This document shows, in pieces, positions 45,310-56,884 of a DNA stretch of 64,000 nt; the first letter of the stretch is position 1; every line of letters begins with the position of its first letter. The translations under genes and the position numbers were made by a program. The stretch is from Neopestalotiopsis rosae (taxonomy: Eukaryota > Ascomycota > Sordariomycetes > Amphisphaeriales > Sporocadaceae), in contig JALGAS010000009.1 of the NCBI GenBank assembly GCA_023078685.1, forward strand, positions 1,860,001-1,924,000. The letters run 5' to 3'. The notes under the pieces are model-generated. The model was not told the origin of the DNA, did not search any database, and worked only from the letters and a program-made list of their open reading frames with translations.

Positions 45310-45539
45310 CAACTCCTTGTAGAGCTCTTGCAGGATACTCAAGTCCTTCTCTAGAGCACCCCCTGAATGCGCCAGGGACACGTCACCCCGATTCGCTTAC
45401 GAGTTTGAGCAACCTCGCATTTACGTTCCGACTTCAAGAGAAATGCAACGAGTCTGAGATCGTTAATTGGAAGCCATTACTCAGAGGGCCGGCATTCCTC
45501 GAGGGCGTCTCAGCGCTGGATGGGCACATGCTTCTTTAG
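45310..45539 (+). pseudogene. Relic of a kinesin-light-chain-like TPR repeat
   Basis: The frame contains GTRHPDSLTSLSNLAFTFRL followed by QEKCNESEIV, the TPR_12 pattern (HPDTLTSxxNLAxxxxxQGKYxEAE), and ALAGYSS upstream fits the end of the previous repeat (ALxGxEK). Only one to one and a half repeats remain and the flanks are in other frames. Such TPR arrays are usual C-termini of fungal NLR-like proteins. Confidence 0.5.
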
Positions 45540-45601
45540 TCGAACGGAACGCTACGTAAAAGATCTTAAAGCAGTACTTAACCCTTTCCGTGCGCCGAAA
45601 T

Positions 45602-45686
<85 letters not shown>

Positions 45687-45740
45687 GCAGCAGCAGCAGC
45701 AGCAACAACAACAACAACAAGAATAATAATAACAATAAAG
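45602..45740 (+). repeat. CAA/CAG trinucleotide microsatellite
   Basis: About 28 CAA-type triplets, then six CAG, then more CAA and AAT/AAC triplets. Poly-Asn and poly-Leu frames on the two strands are repeat translations. Confidence 0.95.
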
Positions 45741-45833
45741 TGGTTCTTTGTTTTCATTTAATTTTGGAGAGAACTATACAGCTACGCCAAAGGAATCAAA
45801 GACGGTGTCTATTTATCATTGCTACGAAGATAG

Positions 45834-47905
45834 CTATTCAATAACACAAATCGTTCTGTCAAAACGTGATTTCCAATCGTGAAGTAAATCCATCTCTGCC
45901 TCAATGCTTAAGTCCAATATTCCGATTCGTTCCAAAGTTGCATTGCCCGTATCTCGCAATATCAGGCACTGACGCGTATGAAGTGGGATCGCTGGGTATT
46001 TGGTGATGTGAGTGAGACTGTACTCTATAGCGTCCAGATGATAGTAGCCGATTTGTTGACCGTGCCGGACATCGTTAGACGCGATATTTGGGATACCAAC
46101 CACAGATTGTGTGGCTTCAGCTTCCCAATCCAGATCAAATACGTGACCTTTCGGATGCAAAATCACCTCGGCTACAATACATTCTAATGTTAACCGCCCC
46201 CCCGTGACACGCCCAAATGGTAAGTGGGGCGTTGCAAGATATGTTTCGCAATCCAATACTCGTAATCGGAAGTAAGAATCCTCGGTCTCCTTGTGGCGCA
46301 ACCAATACATGGCATTGTCTGTGGTAGCCCAGGACCAGGACGGCGCGCGCTTTGGTGGTAGGCTGATCTTGAAATTTGTGTTCGAATCGCCCCAATCATT
46401 CCTCCAATGCAAAAATCTATCGATATAGTTGTACCAAAGTCCAGCGCAGTACTTGCCCAAGATGTGTCCAAATTCGTAAGAAAAAAACTGAGCCAGCGCG
46501 GAGATGGCGGTTAGTTTGTCATGGGGATCCGTTAAGTTCCGGATCGAGTAGTCATCCACAATAGTGATCCAGGCATCAAAAATGACTTCCGGTGTGAGTG
46601 CTGACTTTGGAAGCGAGCCTTGCTTTAGGTTCCATGCAGAAAACATGCGATGGCGACCCTGGTGCGGCGCGAAGCCGTAGTGTAGCCTTCCGTGCCTGGA
46701 CTCCAATTCTTCACACTGCCAAATCATGCCGCCCTTACTAGGGAAAATTAGCACGCATGGGCACAGCAGCCTCTCCTGAACGACCCAACCTCGTGAATTG
46801 ATCTGCTCTGCCAGAGCGCAATACCAATTGGGATCTGTATCAAGATGAATGGTAAAATTGTGCTCGTCCGTGTCAAAAATGGAAAGCTCCAGAAATCCAG
46901 GCTTTCGCGTTTCGATGGGCTCGGCATCATAATTATCTCCAGCGAGGAAATGTTCCTTGACCGAAGCTAGTCCTGATGGCTGGATGACTATTACCGCCTG
47001 TCGCACATAAAGCGACATTTGAGACACCTCTTTGGTGACGTCGTCGGGGCAATTCTGAACGATGCAAAGGGCATCGATCCAAATGTACGAAATACCCAAG
47101 CTTCTGACAACTTTGACTGCGTCCTGCAATGTCGCTGGAAGACTTTGAAATGGTATATCTTCTGAGAAGGCGGAAACTGTGTCAGTCTCCAAGACAAGAG
47201 GCTGCGGTCCACCCCACCTATAAGACAGAAATGCGTAGTCGGCACCTGCGGGATATTTGGTGACCAAGTGAATTTTTAGGTCCGTTGAGACTGCAATTAG
47301 CCTCGTCGGGCGGTTCGGGCCACGCTTCGCCTTGCATCCCACATGTTCTTGACGGCATTCTTGAATCCACTGTGAAGCAAGCTTAGGATCGAAATCTTTG
47401 AATCCCTTCTGGTTATCTGCCAGAAAATATCGTGAACCGAAATCTGGTCACGTTACTACTTCTTCACCCGCACTGACCGCACCGACTCGTGAGGGGCAGA
47501 TAGCTTACGTGAACGAGTAAACAGACCAACCTCATAGCATCTTCCACCTTCATCTTTGCCCTTTATTTTGCAAAACACGGACAATCTGTCTATCCTGGGG
47601 GGTACAACTCTTCCCGGGATAGATAGATCCATGCAGAAGAGCAACACGTCATCCTCTGATAACGTCTCCTCGAAATCAGACCCAATTCGATCGTATATAT
47701 TGCTGCACCACCAACAGTTTATGAGAACGGAACTTTTGAGTGTCTTGAATGCCATCTCATACGAGTATTGTGGTTGCTCGTAATAGTTGCCCATCTGGGC
47801 CGCCTCGACGACTTGCTTTGGATTCAGTATCTTCCATGCTTCACGGCTCAGCGGTCCATGCTGACAGTGTTGGCACAAGAAACCTTGAGGGGGTATCTCT
47901 GACAT
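45834..47905 (-). CDS. HET domain protein
   Basis: Exon 1 (47509-47905) and exon 2 (45834-47443) join in phase across a 65-nt intron (GTAAGC donor, TAACGTGAC, CCAG acceptor), giving 668 aa. The start at 47905 (MSEIPPQGFLCQHCQHGPLS) is the only ATG in the 5' open stretch. HET domain blocks are at about 195-350: ADYAFLSYRWGG, SLGISYIWIDALCIVQ, and INSRGWVVQERLLCPCVLIF. An N-terminal CxxC-containing region and a long C-terminal domain with PSWSWATTD complete the usual layout. HET-domain proteins trigger incompatibility-type cell death in filamentous fungi. No inactivating lesion is visible. It is 1.5 kb from the M4 peptidase gene, pointing the other way. Confidence 0.88.
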
Positions 47906-48604
47906 TGCAATAGTTCTTATCGTTTTTGGGATAACCTCGCGGTAGCAAGCTCTTGTCTGTTTTCGTGAGTCGTGAGTAGAGCGTTGATTTAATGGCAAAA
48001 TGCCGCGTATGGCCAATGAAGCAAGGTGCTATGCTATTTCTCAATATGAAGTACAAATGCTCCTTTCGGACTCATTTAGCCGCAGGACTGGTCACTATGC
48101 CTACTAGCGAAACGTGAATGGGGAACGGAAAATCGTCACACGGAAACTTCGCAGGACGGCGTTCAATCATATTATAGCTCACTCTTGTGTGTGAGGGCCA
48201 TCTCAATTGTATCCAGTAGCTATGCAATCGTTGAGCAGGTTTACTGGGTTGTTACAGATGAATGAGCAAGAACCTCAGAAGCCACCAATCTTGGGAAATC
48301 TTTGACAAGGTAATGCCGTCCCAGTGCAACCAACCGTCTCGAGGGGCTCTACGGAATGGCCACGTTTCCGACCTTGATTGGCCGGAGACGGTACCTCGCC
48401 AGCTTTAGCGACGCTCGAATGCGCGTATTCCCCCTCAATTACGCAACGTTGCGGAAACAAAACTAATTCAGCAGCCAGTGCGATAAGCTACGCGCTATCG
48501 TGTCACAAGATATATTAGAACCGACCACTTTCGCCAGGTTACATTCCCTCAAATTGGCCGTCTAGTAGTCGGATTGGTAATGATTCTATGACGTTACAAA
48601 TGTC

Positions 48605-48690
48605 TGGCGTATAGACAAACTTCCGCAATCAAGCTCCGGGCAGCCGTTGCCTGTAAACACAGCGCAGTATCACTTGCTAAACGGACAGAC
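48605..48690 (+). repeat. Solitary fragment of the NLR-like gene
   Basis: ACTTCCGCAATCAAGCTCCG followed by GGCAGCCGT..CCTGTAAA and TCACTTGCTAAACGG matches 26205-26280 within the NLR linker exon, with scattered C/T and G/A differences. The flanks are unrelated. It is a short displaced or decayed copy. Confidence 0.7.
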
Positions 48691-48699
48691 CGCGTCAAT

Positions 48700-49375
48700 A
48701 TTCCGTCCCCAGGTTCTCACGTTTGGAATCAATCAAATTTCAAGTTGTATCGCAACCTACGTATGCGCAAAGCTATCACTCCCTTGTCGGCGCGTAGGCG
48801 CATGCATGGTCCCTTTTGCAATGTCTTGGTCAACCACCATGAGACACCTAGCAGGACGAACTTCCCTGATTGTTCTTATTAATTGTTGGTTTGAGGCTTT
48901 GGACTTTCAGATAGATACCTAGTAAGTGGTATATTATGCATGATGGTTGCCCAGTCAGGCTGCTGTCATATTTGAAATACTAAGTGTGTTCCTCGCGACA
49001 TAGCCTTGCGCTTCAATTGAGAAGGGCAGTGCTTAGCATGTTCCATAGAGCTAGCCATTTTGGAATAAGAGTGCAGCAATCCCCGCGAATCGCTTTAGTT
49101 GTATTCACTCTTTGCAGAGAAAGCGGGGTGTGGCACCGTCCACCCGCTTTGAGGCGTAGCAGAGCCATTGCGACGAATGATGACAACATTTGAGATCGCA
49201 ATTCATTGCCATATTTTGCGGTTGAGATAGCTAACGAGAAGATATTTATGTCGTGGCGCAGAAGTTTGGAAATTGTTAGTTAAAGTACCTTCTCCGAAGC
49301 ATTTCAGAGTCCTCTGTAAACCCTCAACATGTCCGCGAAGCCGCAAAGACTACCTTAGATTCTCTGCATCAGAAG
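48700..49375. other. Intergenic
   Basis: I see no supported gene between the NLR fragment and the peptidase. The frame of the peptidase is open upstream to a TAG at about 49281 without an ATG, and a TTTCAG acceptor-like site is at 49303-49308. Confidence 0.4.
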
Positions 49376-50223
49376 ATGCAATCGCTCAGTGGTCCACATG
49401 CCCCGCGTCATTTGTCTTCTGGATCCCACCAGTCCATCGTTCCCGAACATCTTCTCCAAAACATTGCCAACTCGGATGCTGTGGACGAAGCGACTCGCGC
49501 AAACGCTCAACGCGATCTGCAGCATATTCAGGAAACCGTTAACCGTTACCAACAGCTCCAGGGAACTTCTCTAGGTCAGAACGCTCCGTCAAAGAATGGT
49601 CTCTTGAGCCAAGATGCGACAAAACACCAAGACGACCAGGCTACCGTCAGAACTGTCTTCGATGCTCACGGCTCTGAAGACGAGGCAGAGCTCCCTGGAA
49701 CACAGGTACGTGCCGAGGGTCAAAAGCCTGTGGACGATAAGGCAGTCAATGAGGCCTTCGACAACATCGGTCTAGTCCTAGCTATGTACAAGCAGAAGTT
49801 TAACTGGATCTCTATTGATAACCACGACATGCGAATCGTCTCGTCGGTCCATTTTGGTCAACAGTTTCAGAACGCCTACTGGGATCCGGCCCGCAGGCAA
49901 ATGGTTTTTGGCGACGACGGGGATTTCTTATGGAATTTCCCCGCGGCGCTCGATGTCATTGGCCACGAGCTCACTCACGCCGTGACAGAGAACACCAGCC
50001 CGTTGTTCTACCATGGCCAAAGCGGTGCTCTGAACGAGCATGTCTCTGACGTGTTCGGCATCATGGCCAAGCAGATAAAGGACAACACGGAAGTTAACGA
50101 AGCTGACTGGCTGATCGGCGAAGACTGCCTGATGCCCGGAACGAAGGGTGTTGCTCTTCGCAGCATGAAAAATTCCGGTAGCGCCTATGATGATCCACGC
50201 TTTGTAAGTACCCTATTTGGGAA

Positions 50224-50270
<47 letters not shown>

Positions 50271-50773
50271 AATATATAGTGCGACTCTTTCGCAACTCAT
50301 TACATTTTTCATGGCTGTGCATCTTGAACTGACACCTATGACAGGGGAAAGACCCCCAGCCGGCGAACTTTCGCGACTTTGACGCTACTGACGTCACTGA
50401 CAATGGCGGAGTGCACAAATACTCCGGAATACCCAACCGGGCTTTCTACCTCGTCGCCACAGCTTTCGGTGGATTCTCCTATGAGAAAGCGGGACGCATA
50501 TGGTGGAACACAATGAATTCCGGGCACATCCCGGTGCGCTGCGAATTCCAGCATTTTGCTGAAGTCACGGTACACCAGGCTCAGAAACTATTTGGGGCGA
50601 AGGGCAGCCAGATTGTCACAGATGCATGGAACGAGGTCGGCGTCGCCGTCAGGTCAGGCGGAATCGCTCAGATGGGACCGGAGAGGATTATGCATCAGGT
50701 CAATCATGAAGCAACATCAATAAGAAGTCAGTACATGAAGACTTTCCTTCCCCCCATCAATGATACTTGCTAA
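49376..50773 (+). CDS. M4 (thermolysin-like) metallopeptidase, no signal peptide
   Basis: Exon 1 (49376-50203) and exon 2 (50345-50773) join in phase, giving 418 aa. The 141-nt intron has GTAAGT, CTGAC and ACAG signals and contains 43 consecutive G. The catalytic zinc site is complete: VIGHELTHAVTEN (HExxH) and GALNEHVSDVFG (downstream Glu), followed by DDPRFGKDPQPA, HKYSGIPNRAFYLVATAFGG and EKAGRIWW, the order seen in protealysin-type M4 enzymes. A short N-terminal propeptide-like segment (VPEHLLQNIANSD, VRTVFDAHGSEDEAELPGTQ) precedes it. No signal peptide is visible, so it is probably intracellular or released unconventionally. Its 3' end overlaps by 14 nt the proposed start of the membrane-protein gene. 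Confidence 0.9.
50224..50266 (+). repeat. Poly-G (43 nt) inside an intron
   Basis: Forty-three consecutive G lie about 20 nt after the 5' splice site of the M4 peptidase intron. The open frame crossing it encodes poly-Gly only by chance. Confidence 0.95.
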
Positions 50774-51924
50774 ATCGTACGAGTGTCCCAACCTGCCATC
50801 GGCAATTGACGCGTTGTTCAGGAGCTTGCCATTTATCGATCAGGAGCCTCCTATTTCAAAAGGTGCCAAACGTATTAGATGGCAATGTGTCAGTCATACT
50901 GAAGGCCCCACTTTATTAATATACTGACTGTGAGATACAGAAATGTGGTGCCAAGCTCTTTGATGATTTCCGGGAACTCAGGCCCGGCGCTTTGGCCAAA
51001 CTCGAAGCCCAATTGCGCCGACACAATCCAGCATCGATATCTTCGAGCACGGAGATGACTATGGCAATAATCACCGGATGTTTGAGCACCCTTATGACCC
51101 CCATTGGAGGATTTTTCCCAAGTTTCAAGCCGGGCTTGCTAGGGAATAGCACAGTACCACCGGTTGACACTGTAGATCTCGAATCCGTACGACAACCAAG
51201 TCCAAGTCAAGACAAATATCTCCTCCTCTGTATAAATAATGGAAGGATGACGAGATTATGGCACCACGATTTATCTGGCATTGATACAGATGGATCATTA
51301 TTTGGTGCCTTGCGCGGAACGGTCCACCGGCAACAGAATCTAAACAATTGGTTTACTCTGAAGACCATTAACCGTGTACATTTAATACGCGTAAGTAGGC
51401 CAGATACATCCCATCTCATGAATATTATTACTAAAAATATGAAGTTCGTCGTGGATCATAGTAAACTCGTGGATCTCCGTCTAGAGGAGCCTAAGGACAC
51501 ATGTACATGTCTCCCTCCAGAGAAATTGGTAGGCCATGACCGAGAGTACCTCTGCAGACCTGCACCAGAGGAACCGACGCAATGCCCACCTTTGGGTCCA
51601 AATTATCTGCTACATTGCTTCAAATGCCCTGAACATATTGCACCAGACCAAAATTCGATACTGCTCCAGTTTCCCAAGAGGAGACTTGGACAGCTCAAAG
51701 CTACCGTAGAGAAACAGGTCGAAGGATGGGGCGTTCACTTTGAGCTCGGCTGGCACTGGAAAACCATTTATGCTGTCGTGTTAGTGGTATTCCCACTTGC
51801 CAGCCTCATTTTTGCCATAGTGTGGTCCGTTACTAAACAGGATACTACACGCGCCGTAGCCATCTCTGCTTATCTGATAATTTTGGGTACTTTTTTCATG
51901 GCATTCCTGGTATGGTGTAGTTAA
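50760..51924 (+). CDS. Hypothetical membrane protein with two C-terminal TM helices
   Basis: Exon 1 (50760-50888) and exon 2 (50941-51924) join in phase across a 52-nt intron (GTCAGT donor, ACTGAC, ACAG acceptor), giving 370 aa. The splice creates RIRWQC-KCGAKLFDDFRELR, a C-x-C-G motif typical of the start of a multicopy fungal family. The middle is soluble, with CTCLPPEKLVGHDREYLC and CPPLGPNYLLHCFKCPE. Then comes WGVHFELGWHWKTI and two hydrophobic helices (VVLVVFPLASLIFAIVWSV; AISAYLIILGTFFMAFLVW) with a short linker. Function is unknown. The ATG lies 14 nt inside the 3' end of the peptidase frame, on the same strand and in another frame, which is unusual for a nuclear gene. Confidence 0.72.
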
Positions 51925-52159
51925 TAGTTATATTTATTCTTATGACGAAAAAGGAAATCGTCTTCGTAATATTTCTTTTCAATCTGTAGGTAGTGACAAC
52001 GAATGCAGGCATTTCTTCGCAGAGGCTTGATAGTTTATATCTGGCCCTACAAGTCGTTTGTAGCCAATTTTAGGAAACGGCATCGCTGTGTGTAGAGCAG
52101 GCAATTCGAAGTGATGCACATTGCCGCTGCTTATGTATAGGTTTGAGCGAATCAGTCTA

Positions 52160-53175
52160 CTTCAACTGCCGGTATGATGGACACAGCCTAGCAGCTCCGT
52201 CGGCTCCGAGGACAGTGGACGGATCTGTGCCGGATCTGTGTCTCCGGAACACTTCCAGCATTTAGCGAAGAATTTCTGCTCATGCCACATGTTCCCTGAA
52301 CAGAGCAGAACGAATCTGCCGCAACACAAAAATCGATCATACATGCTATAAGTGCTTCATATCGGCTGGGTATGTAAAAAAGCCCAAATGGATGATGAAA
52401 TGTGTTTCAAGCACGAGAAGGTGGCAGATTCGGGTCGACTAAATAATGCCTATTTAGGACGTGCTAGAATTGATTGAGCATGGTTAAATAAGATCCAGAA
52501 ATGGCGCTCGAGAATGATAATTTTCGTCCATATGGTGGGAGCCAAATTCGTTACTGACTGTATTGCCACATATAACACCCAGACAGATTTTTTCCGCTTT
52601 GCCGGTCTGCTGTTAGCGTCCGTTCTGAACTCCGTGCCCCGATGCTGGGTGAATGTCCACATAATTCTGGACTGCTCCTTCCGCCGACCAGGCAGGTTTG
52701 ATAGCGCAACTGTTGCCATGCATCAACTGTCGCGTGAGCGCATAACTGGTTTCGAACTGGACAGTGGCCAACGATTCTACCTACCATACCCCATCCCACA
52801 GGATGTTGGACTACACAAGCCAATTTCTAAAATCCTTCCAGAGTGTGGACCGGATGCTGAATCTGAACTTGGCTAAAGTTGCTAGCAGCTTCCATATTGG
52901 GCACAGCCCAGCCCCGGGTCGCAAAGGTTCCCTTCCGGAATTGTATAAATTTCGTGGAGGTCCCCTGACATTCCTGTCTTTAGTGTACCAGACTGTCGGG
53001 ACATAAACTATCACAACAAAAAAGCAGCACAAGCGAGGACAGTTGGCCGGATCTGTGCTTCCAGTACATTTCCAGCATTAGCGGACAAATGTCTACTCAC
53101 GTCACATTCTCTCTCGACCGAGGCAGAACGAATTCCTTCACGACATAAACCGATCGTACACGGTAAAAGCGCTAT
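52160..53175 (+). repeat. rep-B copies
   Basis: 52160-52360 and 52915-53175 carry the rep-B blocks (GACATTCCTGTCTTTAGTGT, AAGCAGCACAAGCGAGGAC, TTCCAGCATTAGCGGA, GACCGAGGCAGAACGAA). Between them lies unassigned sequence with no gene. Confidence 0.6.
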
Positions 53176-53494
53176 GAAGGAGCATGACATCGATAGACAC
53201 TTGCAGTTGCACAGCCTGTCATCTCGATACAGGATGTGTTCTGAAATTTCAACGTCGGACCTTGCCGGTAGCTTTTCGAATCCGAGTATCATCGTGGTAG
53301 GCGATGCATCACCGGCAAGCAAATACGATATCGCTATTGAATCACACGATTCATGATCCAATCCACCAGGATATGCGATGAACAGGTTGGTACTTGGTTG
53401 TTGCCCGTGCCTGGAAAAGTCTCTCGCTGACAGGTGGACTTGCCCTAGGTGTGGAGAAAAAGGCAAACAAGGGTAGACAAAAGCACCAACATGT

Positions 53495-54001
53495 TTGCGA
53501 CCATGGCTGTGTGGGTCTAGTGCATATGGGGGCAAAGTCCAAAGCTGGCATGCAAAAATGTCTCAAGTCATTTCCGTGTCCTGTCAAGCGTGCGCGCTCG
53601 CTTGCACTTCTGGGTGCAGTATGGGCGTCTGTTGCATGGCCCAAAGGCATACCGACCACTCGACAAAGGATCTGGACATGGAGCTGCAAATGCTCTCTTT
53701 TGTGGAAACCCAGGATCTGCCGGGCTCGGGGCTGGAACCAGACTGGAATTGTAATTGCAGCCGCGTGTTTGTCCTTATCCAAGGGTACGGAATGATATCG
53801 TTTTGTCCGTCGTCTGACCTGGCCAATTTGCGACAGTTCCATGCCATACTGCTTACCACCGATTCGCGCCTGCACGCAGCGGCTTCTTGGTGCAATCCTA
53901 CACGGTGCTGGTTCCAGGCAGGTCAAATTTGTACGAACAAGTCTTGCGGTGGAGACCTACCAAAACGAGTATGGGGTTCCCAGCCCAACCCCTGGCGCTA
54001 G
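53495..54001 (+). CDS. Doubtful Cys-rich hypothetical ORF
   Basis: A 168-aa frame contains many cysteines (SCQACALACTSGCSMGVCCM; WNCNCSRVFVLIQGYG). Three frames, including 53351-53926 on the minus strand, are open here, so coding on this strand is uncertain. It is embedded in repeats and may be part of a transposon. No transposase motif is seen. Confidence 0.3.
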   Translation: MRPWLCGSSAYGGKVQSWHAKMSQVISVSCQACALACTSGCSMGVCCMAQRHTDHSTKDLDMELQMLSFVETQDLPGSGLEPDWNCNCSRVFVLIQGYGMISFCPSSDLANLRQFHAILLTTDSRLHAAASWCNPTRCWFQAGQICTNKSCGGDLPKRVWGSQPNPWR

Positions 54002-54119
54002 AAGAGATATTTGGAAGCCAAACGGGTACGAAAATGATCAGTACATGTAAGCATCTTCCGATTGCAAAGCTTGGCTATTAATGTAAGAAGTTGCGGGCAG
54101 TCAGGTATGGACCGAGAGT

Positions 54120-54590
54120 GTGTCTACATTCAGCGCCGCTTTACTTTCTGTTCCAGCACAGAAGAGTATCGCAACACAGAAGAGTATTTCAAAAGAATAT
54201 CCAGAAGAATATCGCAGCATAGAACAGTATCCCGGCACAGAAGAGTATCCCGGCACAGAAGAGTATCCCAACACAGAACAGCATCCTAACATAGAACAGT
54301 ATCCTGGCACAGAAGGATATCCCATTACAGAAATGTATCCCGACACAGAAGAGTATCCAGAGTGCAGAGGAGTATCCAGGGAAGGGGAGCTCCGAAATTT
54401 ATACCATCGTACAATTCCGGAAGAGGACCCTGTGACCAACAGGGCTGAGCTGTGCCCAAAATGGAAGGATATTCAGCTACAACTTCAGCGTCTTCAGCCA
54501 GTTCCACGTAATGATGTAATATCCGGCACCCACTATGGATGGTTTCAAAGTTTATGCTTGCGTAAAAATCAAGTGCCACTTTGGCTCTGA
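54120..54590 (+). repeat. 18-bp tandem array kept in one reading frame
   Basis: At 54157-54385 about twelve units of the CAGAAGAGTATCCC family keep a single frame open, encoding EYPGTE-like hexapeptides (EQYPGTEEYPGTEEYPNTE). The flanking frame continues into AELCPKWKDIQLQLQRLQPV and stops at 54590. The array matches the repeat at 355-480 and the arms of the foldback-like elements. A real protein is possible but not needed to explain the open frame. Confidence 0.7.
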
Positions 54591-55617
54591 TGAAGTGGAT
54601 CAGAACTGTCATCATGAGGACTTTTCGAGCCCATGCACACGCTCACGTAAATCACCCCCAGATTCTGCCTTTTATTGAACATACCGTGGCACAATGATAT
54701 GTTTTTCATGTGGAATGTGACTGGTGAGACCCCGAACGTGGCAATCAGAGACACAGTGAAAATTTTAGTTTTCCTCAATGTGTCCTACTTCAAAGTTCAG
54801 CTTGTCCGAAAAAATTCGAGAGCCAGTTCAAGATTTCAGCGCATCTAATTATTGGTGGTCTCTGCATGTTCGAGAAGCGATCTTTGGCAATTGGCAGAGA
54901 GCTGTGACAGATATGGAATTCATCACATTCAATTGTATATACATATGTAAGATGTACCATATATGTAATCACACACATGGACGGTTTGCTCTTTTCGTCA
55001 CGCTGTCTTGTAGCGTTTGTTTATGGGCAAATTGGATCGCCCATGGGTCGTCTCAACTTTCACCTTTTGTCCTTGTGAATGCCAGAATTACACTAACAAA
55101 CAATCAGATTCCAGAGCGGTAACAGGATCTTGACAATCGACACGACACTGTTCAATTTGTATTTCGCGGCTGTACATTCTGCAGCCGATGTATTGCGGGC
55201 AAACCAACACGATATCTTCATAGAAACACATAATTCATGATTCATATCACCCAGACTAGGAGATAGAAAGATTGATAGTTGATCGTTACCAATGTCTCTT
55301 TGTTGGCCCGATGTGCAGGCAGATGCAGTTTTCTCAATTCCTCGCTTTCTTGAGGTAGACTGTCTTGATGTTGGACATGGACTAACTACTTGCTATACGA
55401 GTCGTATTGTTTTGAATTCATCTACTGTACATCATGACAAGATTTCCAGCTGAATGAACTGCCTTTTAGTATAGAAATCGGTGTCATCCACATGAGACTC
55501 ATATCAAAGCTGGCAGATAGCGACGAAGAGAACAGAAATACGCTTGATTGGAAGGTAATAATTCTGGCAAGAGGTACTCGTTCCCAAACACCGATCAATG
55601 ATGCGAAAATAAAGACA

Positions 55618-56837
55618 TTACCAAGAACCATCGATGATTGAAGGGAGGGGGATCCTGTGCGTTTTGTCCCTACCCCCTGTCCTGGCTCTGCTGGCTGTTA
55701 AGCCTCTTCTAGGACTGGATATCCATCTTGCTGCGGGCCAACGACCCCGAGTGCAGCGACGCGGATCTTTAGGGTTTTGGTCAGAACCCTTTTTTGGCCG
55801 GTATCGAGAAGTGCTTCGGACGCCATCTCTCACTACCCAGTCTGCCAAAACCCATTCGGCTGGCAGCTTTTGTGTTTCGACATCAGTCATGGGACCACTG
55901 TGTGTCGCATTTTCCGTTTCACGTTTAAGGAAAGCCTTTCTTGCTGTCAGCATAGCTTTCTCTCCAGTGCCAAGAATTCCAGAGATCTATCGGGAGCAAG
56001 GATCCATCCACATCGGAGTTCACGTACTTGATTCATACTCAGGTTATGCCGGACCGCATTCTGCCAGCCCTTTTGCTTTGGATCAGTTTTGACCGTGTTT
56101 TCTCGAAACTACTGATATATCTCCTGCACTGTCATAGCATGATCCTCTCGACTCATCAGAGCCTGGTCGATAAGCTGTGCGCATGGTCCGTCGGCTCTCT
56201 TGGCTTCGCCTGCGCCTAGACCGGTGTCATCTTCTCGTTTGCCTGGGTGCGGTGATCGTGGGACCTTGCCAACATCTGAGAAGCTACCGTACGGCTCATC
56301 GGATACAGGGGACAAGCTGCAATCCAGTATCACCGAATTAATGAGCTCTGGCGTCGTGGGCGGAACCTCGAGCGACATCGACTTGGGCTCTATAGTACTG
56401 TAGGAGCAGCCTTTCATCGTAATAATTGGAGCGTCAATTTGTTGATCGAGCGTCTCGTCCAAAGACATGAGGTTTTCCACATGTAGATGATTGAGATGAG
56501 TGAGGTCCGGCTTCCTCCATATTGCCTCTTGGTACAAGTACTGCTGTGATACAACTGGTGACCAATGCTCAGGATTTGGACTTTGGTATAATGGGGGCAG
56601 ATTGCCGATAGTATGAAACCCGAGGTTTATATTTGTCGATGAAGAGCCGCTGGCATACTCGAAGAAGTCGCAATTGCCCGGACATTGTGTAGTGCTCCAC
56701 GTGTTCTGGGATGAGGAGTGTAAAGAGTTGGTGTATGACGGCCGATACTGAGAGACTGCGGCAATGGTCGCAGGAGGATAGTGGAAGTATTGCCCGAAGG
56801 AGAGCCCGGCGGGCTTGGTGATATGTGGGCAGGAAGG
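55618..56837 (-). pseudogene. Forkhead transcription factor, one in-frame stop
   Basis: Reading down the minus strand: a Ser/Tyr/Asn-rich N-terminal region (FGQYFHYPPATIAAVSQYRP; IGNLPPLYQSPNPEHWSP), a linker (VGKVPRSPHPGKREDDT), then the forkhead domain from about 56190: CAQLIDQALMSREDHAMTVQ, EIYQ, stop, FRENTV, KGWQNAVRHNLSMNQ. A GTACGT or GTGAAC donor and a GCTGACAG acceptor remove an intron of about 80 nt, after which AEWVLADWVVRDGVRSTSRY completes the domain and its wing. The TAG at 56109-56111 replaces the tryptophan of the conserved YQWF. A TGG-to-TAG change is a CpA-to-TpA change on the other strand. Forkhead factors drive G2/M or developmental genes in fungi. The 5' end abuts an MFS fragment. 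Confidence 0.78.
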
Positions 56838-56884
56838 CTATATCGAAGACGGAGTAGTCACTCGTAGGTCTAAGTGACTGTGTC

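Noticed and set aside
45590..45844. 84-aa poly-Asn ORF and its poly-Leu antisense
   Set aside because: Both are translations of the CAA/CAG microsatellite.
50094..50436. Poly-Pro ORFs on the minus strand
   Set aside because: Caused by the 43-nt poly-G tract inside the peptidase intron.
55634..56092. 152-aa plus-strand ORF with a hydrophobic start
   Set aside because: It is antisense to the forkhead gene, whose domain motifs are unmistakable.
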